64,000 nucleotides of DNA from Paratrimastix pyriformis. Its lineage: Eukaryota; Preaxostyla; Paratrimastigidae. Position numbers and translations under genes: made by a program. Shown here one piece after another: positions 26,863 to 40,900 of the stretch; positions within the stretch are counted from its first letter, which is position 1; each line of letters opens with the position of its first letter. Under the pieces are notes generated by a model, which saw nothing but the letters and a program-made list of their open reading frames with translations, ran no database searches and had not been told where the DNA came from. The stretch lies in the NCBI GenBank assembly GCA_027972325.1, contig JAPMOS010000065.1:1-64000 (forward strand), in the 5' to 3' direction.

Positions 26863-28049
26863 TTATTCCAACCCAAACAAACGGCTCAAGTCGTCCACAG
26901 AAACAAACAAAGCGGGCATTCGGGCAACCATCTGCGATTTGCTGGGATTGCGCTTGCAGAACTCGATATCCTCATGCCGCATCCAGAAGTAAATGATAGT
27001 GACATAGACGCAAGATTGCATGAGAACGCCCAAATTACGGGCGAAGAAGCCCCACGAGATGCAGAAAAGCATGACGGCTAGTCGTTGAAAGAAAGGAAAA
27101 GGTAAGTCGTGGAAGAATTCGCCACGAACTTGCATAGTGCGGGTGTCTCATCATGTAGCTAAGTTTGGAGAAGTGTGGGTGGTCCTCTTCCTTTTCATAA
27201 AAATAGAAATATCTTGCTGAGCGATCCCAGGAGAAGGATTTGCGCGAATGGTACGCGAACATCCCAAAAATAGTAATGAAAAAGAAGCCAGGTAAGGCCA
27301 GCAAGAACAGGAAGATGCGAGGAGAAAGCCAATCGGCGAGGCTCAAAATGCTGGCGCCGCCGGGACCGAAGAAATTCATGAGGAACGGAGCCGTGGCCCC
27401 TTGGAGAATCGCCTGGGAACAGAAAAAACAAACATGGCGCCACAATAAGATCATTCCAGACCACCAAAACCCAGAAACCAGATTGAATAAAGGCATTTCG
27501 GTATGCATTCTTGCCATACCGAGCCACAAACTGATCACGACATGGCATAAACCGAAACTGGAGAAGGACAAACCCGGTGCCAGAGATCAGAGCTTGGATG
27601 AAAGGATACACAATCCAGGCAACGTGCGGAAAGATCACCTTCCCCAAGAAAATATTAAGTGCTAGAGACAGCATCGCTGCGGCCGCAAGAACATATTCAA
27701 ACGGGACGCCTAGTGCCCGTGTGAGGTTGGGGGCGAAGGGCGAACGAGCCATGAGATAGTCTCGATTTGCTATGGTCACTATCCACAAAGACCGGTCTTG
27801 CAGTTTTCTCCAGAGGGTGTCTAGGCCCGGGGCCAACACGTTTATCATCGTGATGATTGACCTGGCGCACTGAGGAAGGCCGGTTCCGTCGACTTCAGGC
27901 GGTTGCTTGGGCGTATCAGTGGGTCCCTTCCAGAGACACGTTTTGGAGCTCCTGCTTTGCCTGCGCCAGACCAAAATCCAAAGCACCTCAATCACGAAAA
28001 CTTGAGCAAGCCGAACATTTTTGCCTCTCCAAAGTGGAATGAGGCCCAA
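26863..28049 (-). CDS. Polytopic membrane protein, PEMT/ICMT-like methyltransferase signature
   Basis: At least three exons with six or more hydrophobic segments. The last exons read KLSYMMRHPHYA, then after an intron FFHDLPFPFFQRLAVMLFCI, then VYVTIIYFWMRHEDIEFC, and stop at 26863. RHPxY followed about 50 residues later by R-x-E-D in a hydrophobic context is the pattern of the phospholipid/isoprenylcysteine methyltransferase superfamily, which binds S-adenosylmethionine at the ER membrane. Upstream exons (FEYVLAAAAMLSLALNIFLG, SGFWVLVVWNDLIV) are extra membrane segments and not diagnostic. The start is uncertain: ATG at 28049 adds a further hydrophobic segment, ATG at 27848 is the alternative. 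It could instead be an unrelated multipass protein. Confidence 0.5.
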
Positions 28050-28663
28050 GTTGTCCCGGGGAGAGGACTGAAGAAGACTTAAGACAAGGTGGGCGAACGA
28101 GGATCAAAAGCACCAGTGGCGGGCCGAGGCCGGGGGCCGGCCCGGGCACGGCAGTGGACATGAGACTGATGGTGAGGGGCGTGTGGCTTGTGGGGAGGGT
28201 GATCGTGGCCTTGCGCGTTGAATGGAACCATGCCTCGGCGAGGGCACAAAATCCTCCCGATCAAGCACAACGCGGAACCAGAGGCCAAGCTTGCACACAC
28301 GCGCACACGACCCAGGCAGAGATCAAGGCTCACCTTCGGCGCACAAAAATGAGATCAGATCCCGAACTTGCGAAGCAATAGCTTCCGTGGCCCTGCACCA
28401 GCCATACCAAGGCTCACACGAGCAGCCACTCGGCCGCAGCCGTCTCGCCGATGGGTGCGGAGAGGAAAAATGCATCTCGAGTCAACCACACTGACCGGCA
28501 GGTTCCCCATTCCCACGCTGGCGGTTTGGAGGCTGTCGGGCACAAAGAATGCGGGGAATCGCGTCGAGAGCGATCCGGCGTCTCACACCAACTATATATC
28601 GGCATCCAACCGCCGAGAAAAGCGAACCGGCGCCGAAGCTCTCACCCACGGGTGGAATAGTCT
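28050..28663. promoter_or_regulatory. Divergent intergenic region
   Basis: It separates the minus-strand membrane methyltransferase from the plus-strand WDR55 gene. No defined promoter motif was seen. A segment near 28087-28109 resembles one near 31556-31577. Confidence 0.3.
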
Positions 28664-30966
28664 ATGGAGAGTGCTGTGGCCGTGATTCAATTTCCATCGC
28701 CTGTTGAAGACGTTTGCTTTAGTCCAACGGCTCCGCTCCTCGGAATTACTACTATTAAGGGGTTTCTCAAACTGTCTGATCCAAGATTTTTTTGGGAATC
28801 ATCTGCTGTCCCTTCAGCTATAACTACACGCAGACTCCGCCAACACTTGTCAGATCGATTAAAGTTCATACGGGTCCTGCACGGGTGGTGAAATTTTCGT
28901 CCGATGGCGCATGTCTGCCTGACACTATCAACTCGCATCGAATTTTCTGGCAGTTTGTGTGACTGGCGGCCGCGATCGTGCGCTCAGAGGATTTAACGTC
29001 GAGACTGGTCAAACGCTTTGGGAAGTGAAATCCTCGTCGTCTGTGTTTTGCCAGCCCTCTTTTCTGAGCGAAGCTTCTCAGTAAGGATGGCCACAAGAGC
29101 GGACTTTATTCTCTCCTTTTGCCCAACGATCTGGGACTGTTGAGCGGGGACGATGGTGGGTGCATCAAGGTCCGATTGTCGCGACCCCCACTCGACACAT
29201 TCCCTGGTCCCCAGATCTGGGATCTGCGGTCGCAGCAATGTTTGCGTACGTACCAACAACACGAAGACTACATTTCCGACATGTGCTACGTACCCACACA
29301 GAATTCCGTGGTTGCCACCAGGTCTGCTTCGCACCACGCCCCGTCCCTCGTCTCGGCAAGAGGGGGATTAAGCATGCATTTTGGCAAACCACACAAATCT
29401 GGGTTTCACGCGATGCTCGGCATGAGTCATCAGCAGCCCGGAAAGATCTCTCCGACCCACCTCGCTACATACCTTCTGGGGTCGTGGTTTTCGAGAGTAT
29501 ATGGTAACAACTCCAATTTCTCGACCTCAGCGGAGACGGGACTTTCTCCGTGTACTCGCTCGACCAAGGGTTCGCCTGTTCGGGTGTCTCGAAGCCATTC
29601 GAGGACGCCCTCCTCTCCGTGTGCGCCATTCAGGTTTGCCGCCCGATCCTCACTCGCAATGCGCCAATGCTCCCCACGCCCACACACAGCATCGTCCCTT
29701 GTTCCTCACAGACAGCACAACACGCATGATGGCCCTCCAGCCGCACACTCCACCCATTTTCATCTCGTCTCCGGACCAGGGCGGGACGCGGGTCGTCATC
29801 GGGATGGAGTCGCGCGGGATCGAGGTCTTCTCCTGGGGCAAGTGGGACGATGCCACCCTTGCCGTCCGCCGGCATCCAAGCTCCAGTTCTGTCGCCTGGT
29901 TTGCTTGGCGTTTCTGTCTGGGGATGTTTTCTGGCTGTTTTTCGATGCTATTTCAAGATGACCCGAGGTGAAGGCTTGGATTTGCCCCTCATCATCACAT
30001 CACCCCCCCACCCCTTTCCTTCTGTATGACACACGCACACACGCCACAGTTGAGAAGATGGTTCCCTACGGTGACGAGTTCTTGCTCACCTGTGCCGAAG
30101 ATGGCCTCATTCGGTCTGCCGCCCAAAGATAGGCAGAGTGTGTGTTGTGTGTATGTGTGTCTGTGTGTCTGTGTGTCTGTGTCTCTGTGTGTGTGGGTGT
30201 GTGTGGGGGGATGGGGAGGGGGGGATTGAAGAGTGGCGAGCCAACGGGGCATTAATCTCATACTCGCTGCCACACCTTCGCTCCTCTTCTCCAGCATCCT
30301 GGAGGTGGGGAAGGAGCTCGAGCTGGCCGGCATCCTGGGGGAACACGAAATGCCCACGGAGCGGATGGCCATCGTCTGTGCAATGCTCCTCTTTCTTTCA
30401 TGATCGCCCTCTCGCTGGCAGAACGCACAACGGACCATGCTGGCCAGCACATCCCACGACAATTGTGTGCGCCTTTGGGACACGACCGTGCTGAACGACG
30501 ATGGTGAGGATGACGGCGAGGAGGATCCCGCGGCGGTGGCGGCTGACAGCGTTCCAGAGGCGACGGCCACTGTTCCTGGCATCGCGGTCCGCCATAAGCT
30601 CGTCAACGCACAGCACAATTCACGTTCCGACACCGACACTGGCCACAGCGCCACTTCACACAAGCGGGATCTTGCTCACCTCACATTTTTCTCGCAACCC
30701 AGACACAAAGCGCCCCGGCAGCCCCGGCAGCCCCCTTCCTGGCGGCTGCCTCGGAGACCCTCAGTCGGAAGGAGAAGAAGAAGGAGAAGAAGAAGGCCAA
30801 GAAACGGCGGGACCTGGCCAAGGAGACCCAGGAGCTCGCCGCCCAGTCCTTCTTTTCGGGGCTCGCTGGGCCGGCAACTGCCACGGCAACCGCAACCGCA
30901 ACCGCAACCGCCACAGCAGAACAGCAGGAGACACAGGAGATGGCCAAGGCAGAGGATGACGAGTGA
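28664..30966 (+). CDS. WDR55: WD40-repeat protein of the WDR55/Jip5 family (several exons)
   Basis: A nucleolar WD40 protein needed for pre-rRNA processing in animals and yeast. The start ATG is followed by VIQFPSPVEDVCFSPTAPLLG, the first blade. Later exons give CLRTYQQHEDYISDMCYVPT, GTRVVIGMESRGIEVFSWGK (the family's FxWGxW-like block), YGDEFLLTCAEDGLIR, LAGILGEHEMPTERMAIV and MLASTSHDNCVRLWDTTVL. This order of blades matches WDR55 rather than a generic WD protein. A Lys-rich nuclear/nucleolar tail (RKEKKKEKKKAKKRRDLAKE) and an Ala-Thr repeat precede the stop at 30964-30966. Introns carry GT-rich and C-rich tracts, for example 30136-30225. Confidence 0.8.
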
Positions 30967-31937
30967 GAACTGGGTGCATTCTCTCCGGCATCCCCCTCCT
31001 CCCCCTCCCCACTCCTCCTCCTCCTCCTCCTCTTCTCACCTCAAAGGAGCCTGAATTGAAGTGCGCCTGAGACCCGGACAGGAACCGTTGGTTGCTCCTT
31101 TGGATGTGACGCTCCACTCTGCGGGCTGCTTGTTTCGACCGATATGGACTCGGAGATCGCGGGAGACACGTCGGCACCCCGCTGGCCAAAACGACCCCCG
31201 CCGGAATTGAGGGGCCTCGCTCGTCGGTGGGCTCGGGCCTGGCCCTGACCCAGACAGGAACACATGGGGGACTCACTGTTTCTCTCTTGGAATATCTGTG
31301 TTTGGTCTGGCACCGAGCCTCAAAGCTGCGGTCACGAAGGGGACGGGGCCAACGAAGGGGTGCATGGGGCACCAAAATCGCAAAAAGACCTAATTTTCAA
31401 TTCTGCAGGCTCAGATTTTTCTAAATGGGGTCTAGTTTTCCGGGCCAACTCAAACGACTGAGAGCCTGCGGATGAACCGGATTATTCATCGGGAGCATGC
31501 CGGACATTTTCCCAGAGGGGGAACCGAAAAAACTCCAAAACTTGAGGTCGGCACTGTGGGCGAACAAGGATCGAAAGAAAAATTCTTAAGGCTCAGATTT
31601 TTCTAAATCTTTTATTGCGTCCAAATATGCTGGAACGAGGCGGCTCGCCTCGACGAACGGCGCTGAAGCCCCGAATCAATGGAGTCCAAAACGAGAGGAG
31701 ACTTGGCCAGAGATGAAACGCAGTGGAATAAACCTATGGACTCAACCAGTGTGAAGATCGCATCGGCTACAGTGTCGCGCTACCAGGGAGGAGGAAAACC
31801 CATGCTATTCGCAGAGGAGGGAACAGCGAAATTGAGGTTGCTGTGAATTCTGGTCTTGCTGTGAGTTCGAGGAGGGCCAATGGTAAAGACCCCATCAAAA
31901 AGAGAACTCTCCAAACGTTTCTCCGGGAGAAGAGGTC
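30967..31937. other. Gene-free stretch, AT-richer
   Basis: Holds a (CTC)n run near 31010-31035 and a 20-bp direct repeat at 31407-31426 and 31589-31608. It presumably includes the 3' UTR of WDR55 and the promoter of the BLTP2-like gene. No coding signal was recognised. Confidence 0.5.
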
Positions 31938-34900
31938 ATGCCAATGGGGACCCCTGAGGTGAAGTTTGAAAATAGTTTCATGGTCCCTCGGGGTGTTTCC
32001 GAATCAGCATCGAACGGCCGTTTTGGCCGCCGACGTGCCGACGTGGAGAGCGCCGGCGGTCTTAAGGTTAGAGCCAGGGTAACAGCGGCTATCTTTGTTG
32101 CCCGACGGAGACACGGCCAGATGTTCACGGCTGGCTCCATCCGGCTTGCTGCTTTTTCGACTCTTTGGCTGTTGTGCATACCATGGAAAAAATGGGTTGC
32201 CAAAACGCTCCTTCTCGGAGCCACAATCACTTTTCTCATCGAGTTGTCTGTCACAGCTTGTAAATTCTGCATGATTCCCCTTTTCCGTAGACTCCTTTTG
32301 TTTTTGCTGAAAAGATTCGGAAAGAATTTCAAATACTTTTTCTTGAAGGCCGTCTCCTTCCATTGTGTCGATTCCCTCGAGCTTGAGCTCGAGAAGGTCA
32401 GCTTTCCGGAGTCTGCAAATCCTTATCCAAGTTTTTGACAGCCCGGATTGCCCCGCCTCTTTCTTTCTCTCGGCCGGTTTCGATGGGGATTCCATCCCTT
32501 TCGGCACTTACTCGGGTCCCCCCTCCATCGCCCTCCCCTCTTCACCATCGAATGCCATTCTCTTCACATCGGGGCAGTTTTTCAACAACCCCAACGCAAG
32601 GCGACTCCTCCTCCTCCTCCTCCTTGCCCTCCCGGAATCGTGGCTCCGGCGAGCCCTCCTGTTCTCCCGGCAATCTCGCCCTTGGTCTACTCCGTGGTGC
32701 GCCTGCTGCTCGGCCGGTTCGCTGTTCTGGGGACCGACTTGGATGTGTCGGTGGGTTTCGAGGTCTGCTTTTCTGCCCCTGCATCTCGACTCATCCTTCG
32801 TGCGCACAGGGCAATTCAGATTCCGCCGCCGGGCATCTGCGCCTCCCGTCCTTCTCCCTTCGGCCAAGTCTGGTTCTTTCGGCGAGCTCCCTGCCCACCC
32901 TGCGTTTGGATCCTTCCCTGGGCCCGCTCGAGTTCCGCCTGGCGACCCACCATACTGGAGATGTCCTGCTTTCAGCCTCACGTTCGGCCGTCTCAACGGC
33001 CCCGGCCACTGAGATCCCACCCATCATCGCAGCACATGCCACGCCAGTGGTGACATTACCCAGTCCAATCGTCTCCAAAGCCACCATTCCGCTCCGAGAT
33101 TGGTTCGCGGAGAAGTCAGCTCCCTGGGTGACCTGCGCCCAAGGGAGAGTTGCCATCCCACTGCTGTGCCTCGAGACTGGGTCGCCCCTGTTTGGGTCTG
33201 AGCGCACTTCGAGGTCCCTTCCTCTCACACTCAGACCCGCCCTCGGACGCCGGTCAGCCCGCTGTACTCGCGTGCCATCGCTGTTGAGCGGGGTATCGGC
33301 CTCTGGGATGCGGTACGTTCTGCACACTTGGTCTGGCTTTTTGTGCGACGTCTGACACATACCGCGTCAGGCTCTCTCCTCAGACATCGAACTGGCGATG
33401 TCTTGCAGCGGATTGGGGTCGCCCCTGGAGGGGATGGTCTCATTGACCAAACTGGCCATCGATCTCACCGGGCAATCAAGCGGTCTGTGCCGACACTTTA
33501 GCTCTCATTTTGGGTCCACCCCCCCCCCCCCCCCCCCCGAGCTCTTTGGAGTCGCTCCATGGTGGACATTCAAACAGATGACGACACAGGACACAGCCGC
33601 TTGATTCGATTCCATGAGTGGCACTCTCTTCCTGCGCCATCCATCACTTCTCAACTGAAACATCTCATTTCTTCCCTTTGGAAGACACGTTCAAAGCACC
33701 CTTCGTTCGTTCTCCCCTCCCTCCCACCCTCCATCATCGCCCCAGCAGGTGCCATGCGCTGCCTGCATCTGACCCTCAGCCACGAGTCCCTGTGCGCCAA
33801 AATTCACACGCCGAGCCTCCCGAAGGGGCTCCAGATGGCCCCGGCCACCATCAACCTGCCCGCCTCACGGTGCGATGTGCGCGCAGACTTGGACATGGAG
33901 GGGGCAGCCCTCCCGCAGGTCAGTGAGCCTGCCCAGATGACTGGAAGAGAGATGGGAAAATTCCACAAAAACCAACTCTCAGTATCGCCATTCTTCCTTT
34001 TGCTTCTTTCCAACACGCCACACTACCTGCTCCCTACCCACCTTTCCAACCTTCCCCGACCCTCCACTCCCGTCTCGTTTGCGTCAGCCCGTCCAGGTGC
34101 AAGTTGACCTGTCCCTTTCCCGTCTGGCTGTCCAACTGCCGGCTGCCCACGCTCTCCTTCGCTACGGCCTCGCTGCCACAGCCCGTCTTCCTTCCTTCCT
34201 GCCGCCCGGAGATGCGAAACCTCCTTCCAGCGGAGTTCTTCTGCGCCCAGCTGCGACAACCCCACTGATCGTCTCCCCACCTGCCGTCCGGATCCCCGCC
34301 GCCCTGGCGGCCGTTTCGATCCGGTGCGGAGCCGAGTGGGGTGGGGTGGACCTCGCCGGAGAGATGTGGGCCGGCGAGAGGCAGATCAACGGCAAGGTCG
34401 GTAGCATTGGTTGGCTGCGAACGGGATGGGGGACGAGGCATATCTGCCAAGATGCAGCCCCCGAACCCGAAACTCCTGCAGTTGGTGGAGGCAGGTTGAA
34501 TGGAGTGGGATCATCGTGACGCTTATGGGTGGCGGGGCGCAGCAAGTCGGGGGGATCGAGAAGTCAATAGCCCGGTCTTCAAGGTCACAAACGCATAACT
34601 CCCACTTACGCATGCACGCGCCCCCAGGTTTCTCTCGGAGCCGGCCAACTCGCCTTCCAGTCCAGCAACCCGTCCCTGGCTGCTGGCCCCGCCACCGCCA
34701 CTCCCGCCGCCACCACCCCTCGGGCCCCCTCCCCGCATCCCCTCATGCACTTGCTCCGGACTCCCACGGACCTGCTCCGGGTTGTCCTTCAGCCCACGAC
34801 CTGCTACGTCGGTTCGACCCCCTTGCTGCTTTGCCCGGCGGCTCATCTCCTGGTCGAGCGCCAGGGGGCGCCGACCGACCTGGACCTGCCCCTGCACGTG

Positions 34901-37900
34901 CGGGCCGGCATCGACGGTGAAATCCACGCGGAATTGAACGACGTCATGCTGAGTTGGGCCAGTGCGGCGGCCCAGGCCCTGCGCGAGGCTCTCCCATCGC
35001 CGAGTGTGCCATCCACCGCAACCTCCAGTCTGGACGGCGCGGCCTCCACGCCACCCGGGGCTCCACCGGCCAGTCTGGTCGCAGTCGGGACGAGCTCATC
35101 CTCCGCCCGCCCCGCAACACCCCGTCTCATTCTGCGGCAGGCGTCCCTCACCCTGGGTTTGGATTCAGATACGAATCCTCCTGCCCCCGTCTCTGCGCTG
35201 GTTCTGCTCGTTACCGCTTCCACGGCAGCCTCGGCCGAACCCAACGCCACCCGCCTGCGCCTTGTGGTCCCGGCTGTGACGGGGCACATCGACTTCCCGG
35301 GGGAATCGACGGGGGCCGGAGCCGGCGCCGGGAGGGCCGGCGGGCTGCTGGTCGAGGGGAACCTCGAAGTGGCGGCCGGATGTCGGGTGGAGATGGACAC
35401 GGCCGATCTGGGTCCGCCTGCGGCACCCCCACGATTGCCGTCCTGCCCCCCCCCCCCACTCCCCCCACTCCCCACTCCCCCACTCCCCCACTCCCCACCC
35501 ACCCCTCTGGCCATTCCCCGCGGGTTGGCATCGGCATCATTCTTCCTCGGTCCCCTGGCACGCTCTGACAGGCCTTCCGCCCACGCAGTCGCTGGTCAGT
35601 TTCGGGTCGCTGTCCCTGCGCGCCGACTCGCACGCTCCCAATGCCACGGGCGGGTCGTTTGATCACCGGTTGCGCCTCACGGCACACGGGGTGGAGCTTC
35701 TCTGGGCCACCCTGGTCCAGGTGCGCTTTTATGAGGTCCGCTTCGGTTCGAAGTCGAGCGGTGATGGTGTTTGAGTCCGAGGAGGTGGTGGAGGTGGAGG
35801 AGATGGACACCACCACATCCTGCTTGGCTCTTCTCCCTCGCCGAGCCACCAGCCCCTTCGGGGAGTCCGCCGCTCACCCTTGTCCCTCTCCATCTTTCCT
35901 TCTTCTCCCAACACGCGGCCGCAGTTTGCCCAGCGGATGCTTCGCAGCGCTCTGCCACCGGCCCCGGCCATCCCTGCGGATGGCTCCCCTGTTGCCCATC
36001 CACCACCACCAATTGTCACCCCGTCCCCGTCCCCGTCCCCGGCTCCGTCTCCCTTCACACCCTCTGCCGCGTCCTCCGCATCCCAGTCGCCCATTTCAGC
36101 GACCGCGGGGACCCAAAACGCCCGGGCGGAAGGCGAAACGCCGAAACCCAGCCACCGGTTCGCAGTCTCGGTGGCGCTGGAGGAGGTCTGGAGATGCGGC
36201 GCCCGCACATGGGTGGTGACGGATGGCAGATGGTGGCTCCTTTGTGGTCTTGAGCTCGCACTTGCCAACTGTCGAACCGGACACCACCCGATATCATCCC
36301 CCCATCCCATCCGACAGGAGTGACGAGCCTGCCTCACTGCTCTCGCAAAATCTGCCCCCCTCCCTTTCAGGTGCACGGCCAGGCGTTCTGGACTGCCACC
36401 TCGCAGCTTGAGGTGACCTGCCGCCAGCTGCAGTTGTACATTCCCTGGCCACTGCCCTTGGCCCCCGACCCGACTCGGCCGTGCGACCCTCTGCTCCGGC
36501 TGACGGACACGGAGGGCTGGTTGAACCGGGTTCACCACGTGGCGTCAATCCCCATGGCCGCCCTTTATCTGCGGGCCAATTACGTGTACCATCCCACAGT
36601 GCTTGCCTGCACGATGGGACAGCCAACAGATGATGAGGATGAGTGCCCGGCCATGCGCGAAAAGGAGGCCATGGCCGCGGAGGAACAGGACCGAGAGCGG
36701 GAGCAAAGGACGGTTGGGCACGCGGCCGCGGCGGGGACGGGGATGGGACAGCCACAAACTGCCGCGTGCGAGAGCTGCATCAGGGACAAGGTTTGAGCGC
36801 CTGCTGGGCGCTTCTCCTCCTCCTTCTCCGCATCGCATTCGGCACCTGCGCCATCAGGCGCTGGCCGTCACATTCACTGTTTTCCGCGGCAGCAGCTCCG
36901 CCTTATTCACGTACCTCCTCACTGCTCTCCAGATCTACGGGGATGCTTTCCTGGCGAGCCTTCATGAGTGGGTGCCCACCAAGGAACCCCCGGGGGCCCC
37001 TGAGCCCTTCGAGGGCATCGCTTTTGGGTCCGAGACACACGAAGTGGAGGGAATTGTGGCCGGACCGGGCAAGCCCGGCTGGACCCCCGCCCAATGGCAC
37101 CCCATTGACGGTCCGTGACTGGCCTGCAGTGGTCTGGTGCTTTTTTTGGGCAACGCCGCGAGAGTCTGCGCAGGAAACGGGAGCGCAATGCCGGTCATGC
37201 TGGCAGCCCACTTGTATTCCATCGCCTGCACCATTGTTCTTCCCACGCCAGGCCGCGACCCAAAGACGACCCGTGTGCTGCCGCCCCGCCACCCGATCGA
37301 CGGGTTTGCCCCGCCCGCCCCGACTGACCCCAACCCGGGCGCCACGGCCGTTGTCGAGGCCTGGGGGGCCGTGGTGCGCTACCCCGAGACGCTGCATCTG
37401 GGCAAATGGATCGACGAGCTCTCGTATGCGATCAAGGTGCTGCTCGGTGGGGCCAAGAACCTCATGAAGGGCCGGGGTCCGTCTCTGCTTCCTTGAGCAG
37501 CCCCATGAGCCCCGATCCTTCACCTGGCCCCCAGTCGCCAGTCCCCGGTCGAATGCTCCCACACTCACGCGACTTCACCTGTCAGACGTGAACGGGCCAC
37601 CACCGGACCCAAAACCGGACTACGGGGAGGCCATCATCCCGCCGCTGCTCTTCCGGCTGGCCGATGCGCGCCTCGAGATCCTGGAGGACCCCTTCGATCG
37701 CCATGTCGAGGCCCTGATGCGCGCCGGCCAAGCCGAGCAGGTCCGCTGGACCCTCTTGGGTGCGGTGTGTGTTCGGCCTGGGTTCGCCCCCTGACCCTCG
37801 CCTCGCCCCATGCCCTGCAGGTCGACCGGTTGCAGCGCGGGCAGATTCTGGAGGAACAGATGCGCGCCCCCGGGACGGCCAGCGCCATCCCCAGCCAAAC

Positions 37901-40900
37901 GTCCGCGGGTACTCCAGCGGTCGCAGGCAGTCTTGGGCTCATTCCCTCGCCCAGGTCTGGCTGGTTTTTGGATCCTCAACGCCCACCCGGACGCCCATCC
38001 GCATTCGTAGTCCGTCGCCGGCCCCCTCGCCGCCCCTCGACGGCGACGTGCCCGAGGGGACCATGAGCCGCACCCCGTCCCCCAAGCCGGGCGGTCTGCT
38101 CCTCCCACATCGCCCAATGTTTTCTTGCGCCAGCCCATGGACTTGTGCCCTTCATACCTCCCTTTCCTCCCGGTGCTCCCTTCTCATTCAATTCCTCCAC
38201 TCACGCAGGCCCGCTGCCCCAGACGTTCACCTTCACAGAGCGATCCATGATGCGTCAGCTGCTCGAGCGGCAGAACGCCACGCTCTGGCGGGCACGCGTC
38301 GATGAGATGCTTCGGTCTGTGCCCGATGGCCTTCCTCGCCCACCCATTGACGTCTTCATCTGTCCCTCTCCCCAGGACCCAGCCCCCGAGCAGCGTGCTC
38401 ATGTCCGTCACGGTGGCCCAGGCCAGCGTGGCGCTGTGCCTCGACGAGCGGCTTGCCCCCGAGCGGATCATGGGCACCATGGCCGCCCTCGACGGCGCCC
38501 GGTCCGTTCGCATCGGCTCCTTGCGCGGAAGCTGCCTCCTGGGTGGCACCTCACCGCGGCAGACATGATTTCCCGCCACCCACGGCACCCTGTGGTTCAC
38601 CATGCGCACTTCCGCCGCCTTCGCTCAATTCGGATCTTTGCCGCAGCCTGGAGGACATTCCCCCGACATGCGACACCCTCTTTGGACGCCGGATGGTGGT
38701 GGACGGGTACCACGTCGTGGCCCGGCTCCGCGACTACCCGCTGCCCCTTGGGGTGGTGCCCCATCTGCGCGGCATTGCCTTCTTGATCGGCGCAGAGCAG
38801 CCTTGCCTCGGTCCGTCTGCCCTTTGGTCTTCCTGTAGTAGTCCAATTTTGTGCTCGGTCCCGTCCTCATTCCTCAATTCATCGAGTCCTCCCATCGGGT
38901 CTGCCTCACCCTCCACCCAACTCCGGCCCTTCTGTCAGATGCCTTCAAGAGCACCCGGCCCGTGACCCTGGGGCCCCTCCTGCTCGACCCTTCGGCTCCC
39001 ATCCCTGCCGATCTGGAGGCGCTGCCTGCCCGCCTGGCCCCTTACATCGCCCGGCGGTCGTACACCCCCATCAAGATGTTCTACAACGTGCGCGCCGTTG
39101 TGCATGACGCTGACATCACTTTCGGGCCGGTCTGTGGCATTGGACTGGTGAGGCCCGTGAGGTCCTGGGGCTGCGAAACGTCTCAGCTGGGCTCAGAGCG
39201 GAGACATGTGTGTGTGTGTGTGTGTGAAGAGAAGGGAAGAAGCGGCAGTGGTGGCCTCCTTTTGGACATTTTTCATTCGATCATCTCGATCATCTCGACC
39301 ACCTATTGGTCATCATGCTCACCAGCATCGATCCCCCGATTCCGCCGCGGCATCTTGTTCCCTCGTCCTCACGCATCGATCTGCTCTCCGCATTGCAGGC
39401 CTGGTTCCCTGCCCTGATGGTGCTCGCCCGGTGCATGGACCGCTTCACGCCGCCCAGCGACAGCCCCTGGCGCTCTCTGCCCTGGTGGGACGCCATGCGC
39501 TACTTCCTCCACGGCCGGCTGGCGGTGGTCTGTGGGCAGCAACACGTCGTGCAGCGACCTGTCGTGCCTCCTGTGTGCGCTCCCCCGTTCGCGGCCCTCT
39601 CGGCTCATGTCTTTTGCTCGGTCCGACATCCATCACCACGGACCCGCCCATGCAGCTGGCCCTCCGACTCCGGCTGACAATCCTCCCCACGACCGACCCG
39701 CGCCTGGCCGACAACGCGCTCACCCTGCAAGCGGCTCGTCTGCGGTTCTGCATCGGCCGCGGCGGGCTGGGCGGCCGTCTGGTGGACGTGACCCTCCGGC
39801 ACTGTCCCCTGGGCCCCCAGCCTCGCGCATGCCCCTGTCGGCCGCAGGCGGACGAGGGCGCTGAGGAGGACGGCGCCGATTCGGTCTGTGCGCCTTGGCG
39901 GGCCGTGGGGATGTCCGCGTGTTCTGGCGACCAACTGGCTGCCCCTCTGGGCGAGCGCGCCCGTCCATATCCGCCCATGTTCTTCACTGCCTCCCCATCC
40001 CCTCCCCTCCCTTCATCCCCTCCCCTAGAATCTTCTGATTCGGGTCCCGGCCGTGGACATTGCGCTGCATGCCCACTGGTCGTGCCGCGCCAACCAGGTC
40101 CGGCCACCCCGGGGGATTGTTCCCTGTGCATTGTGGCAGGTTTTGGAAGGGAAGGGAAGAGAAGGGAAGAGAAGAGAAGGGAAGAGAAGGGAAGAGAAGG
40201 GCGAAGGGATGTGGATGACGGTCCGGTCGTTTTCAGCGCCATGGCACTGCTCACTGCGACTTTCTTCCGTTCCGGCGCGCCCAGGGCTCGGACGTGCTGC
40301 CGCTGGGTCCGCTGCGTCCTCCAGGCGCCGTTGCTCCCGGCGACCCGCTGCCGCCCGCCCGTCACCCCACCAGCCCCGCCGAAGCCTTTTTGGGGATCCC
40401 CGGGGACACGTGTGTCGACCACTACTTTTTCTACAAGCCCGCCGCCACCCTGGTTGCCTCCCGGCCGTCAGCCGAGGGCCCCGCTGTGGTGTCCCAGTGG
40501 CCCATCGATCCACGCGATCCCTTGGCCAGCTACCGCAGCGTGGGGCTTGCGTTGCGGCTGGCGGTGGCCTTGGTGCAGCCGGGTGGGGAGGCGCCCGAAT
40601 TTGGAGGTCTGAATGCGCCGCCACGCGAGTGGACTGTGTGTGCCGTCTTGTGATCCCGGCAGGAGCCGTCGATAAGGCCAAGTCCCATCCTGACACGCAC
40701 ACACTCCTCCTCCTCCTCCTCCTCCTCCTCCTCCTCCTCCTCCTCCTCCTCCTCCTCCTCCTCCTCCTCTGATTGCAGTCCTGCCCGCAACCGACCCCGT
40801 CCCGCGGGCCCTCGCCGCCTACTCCGCTGCCCTCCGCGCGGGCTCTACCACAACCCCCACAGCCAGCCCTGTCCAGCCGATTCGTCCCCTGCCCGCCCCC

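Noticed and set aside
30967-31937. tRNA or other small RNA genes in the larger intergenic gaps
   Set aside because: No B-box-like GGTTCGA pattern with a matching cloverleaf was found by eye in the gene-free stretches; a covariance search would be needed to exclude them fully.
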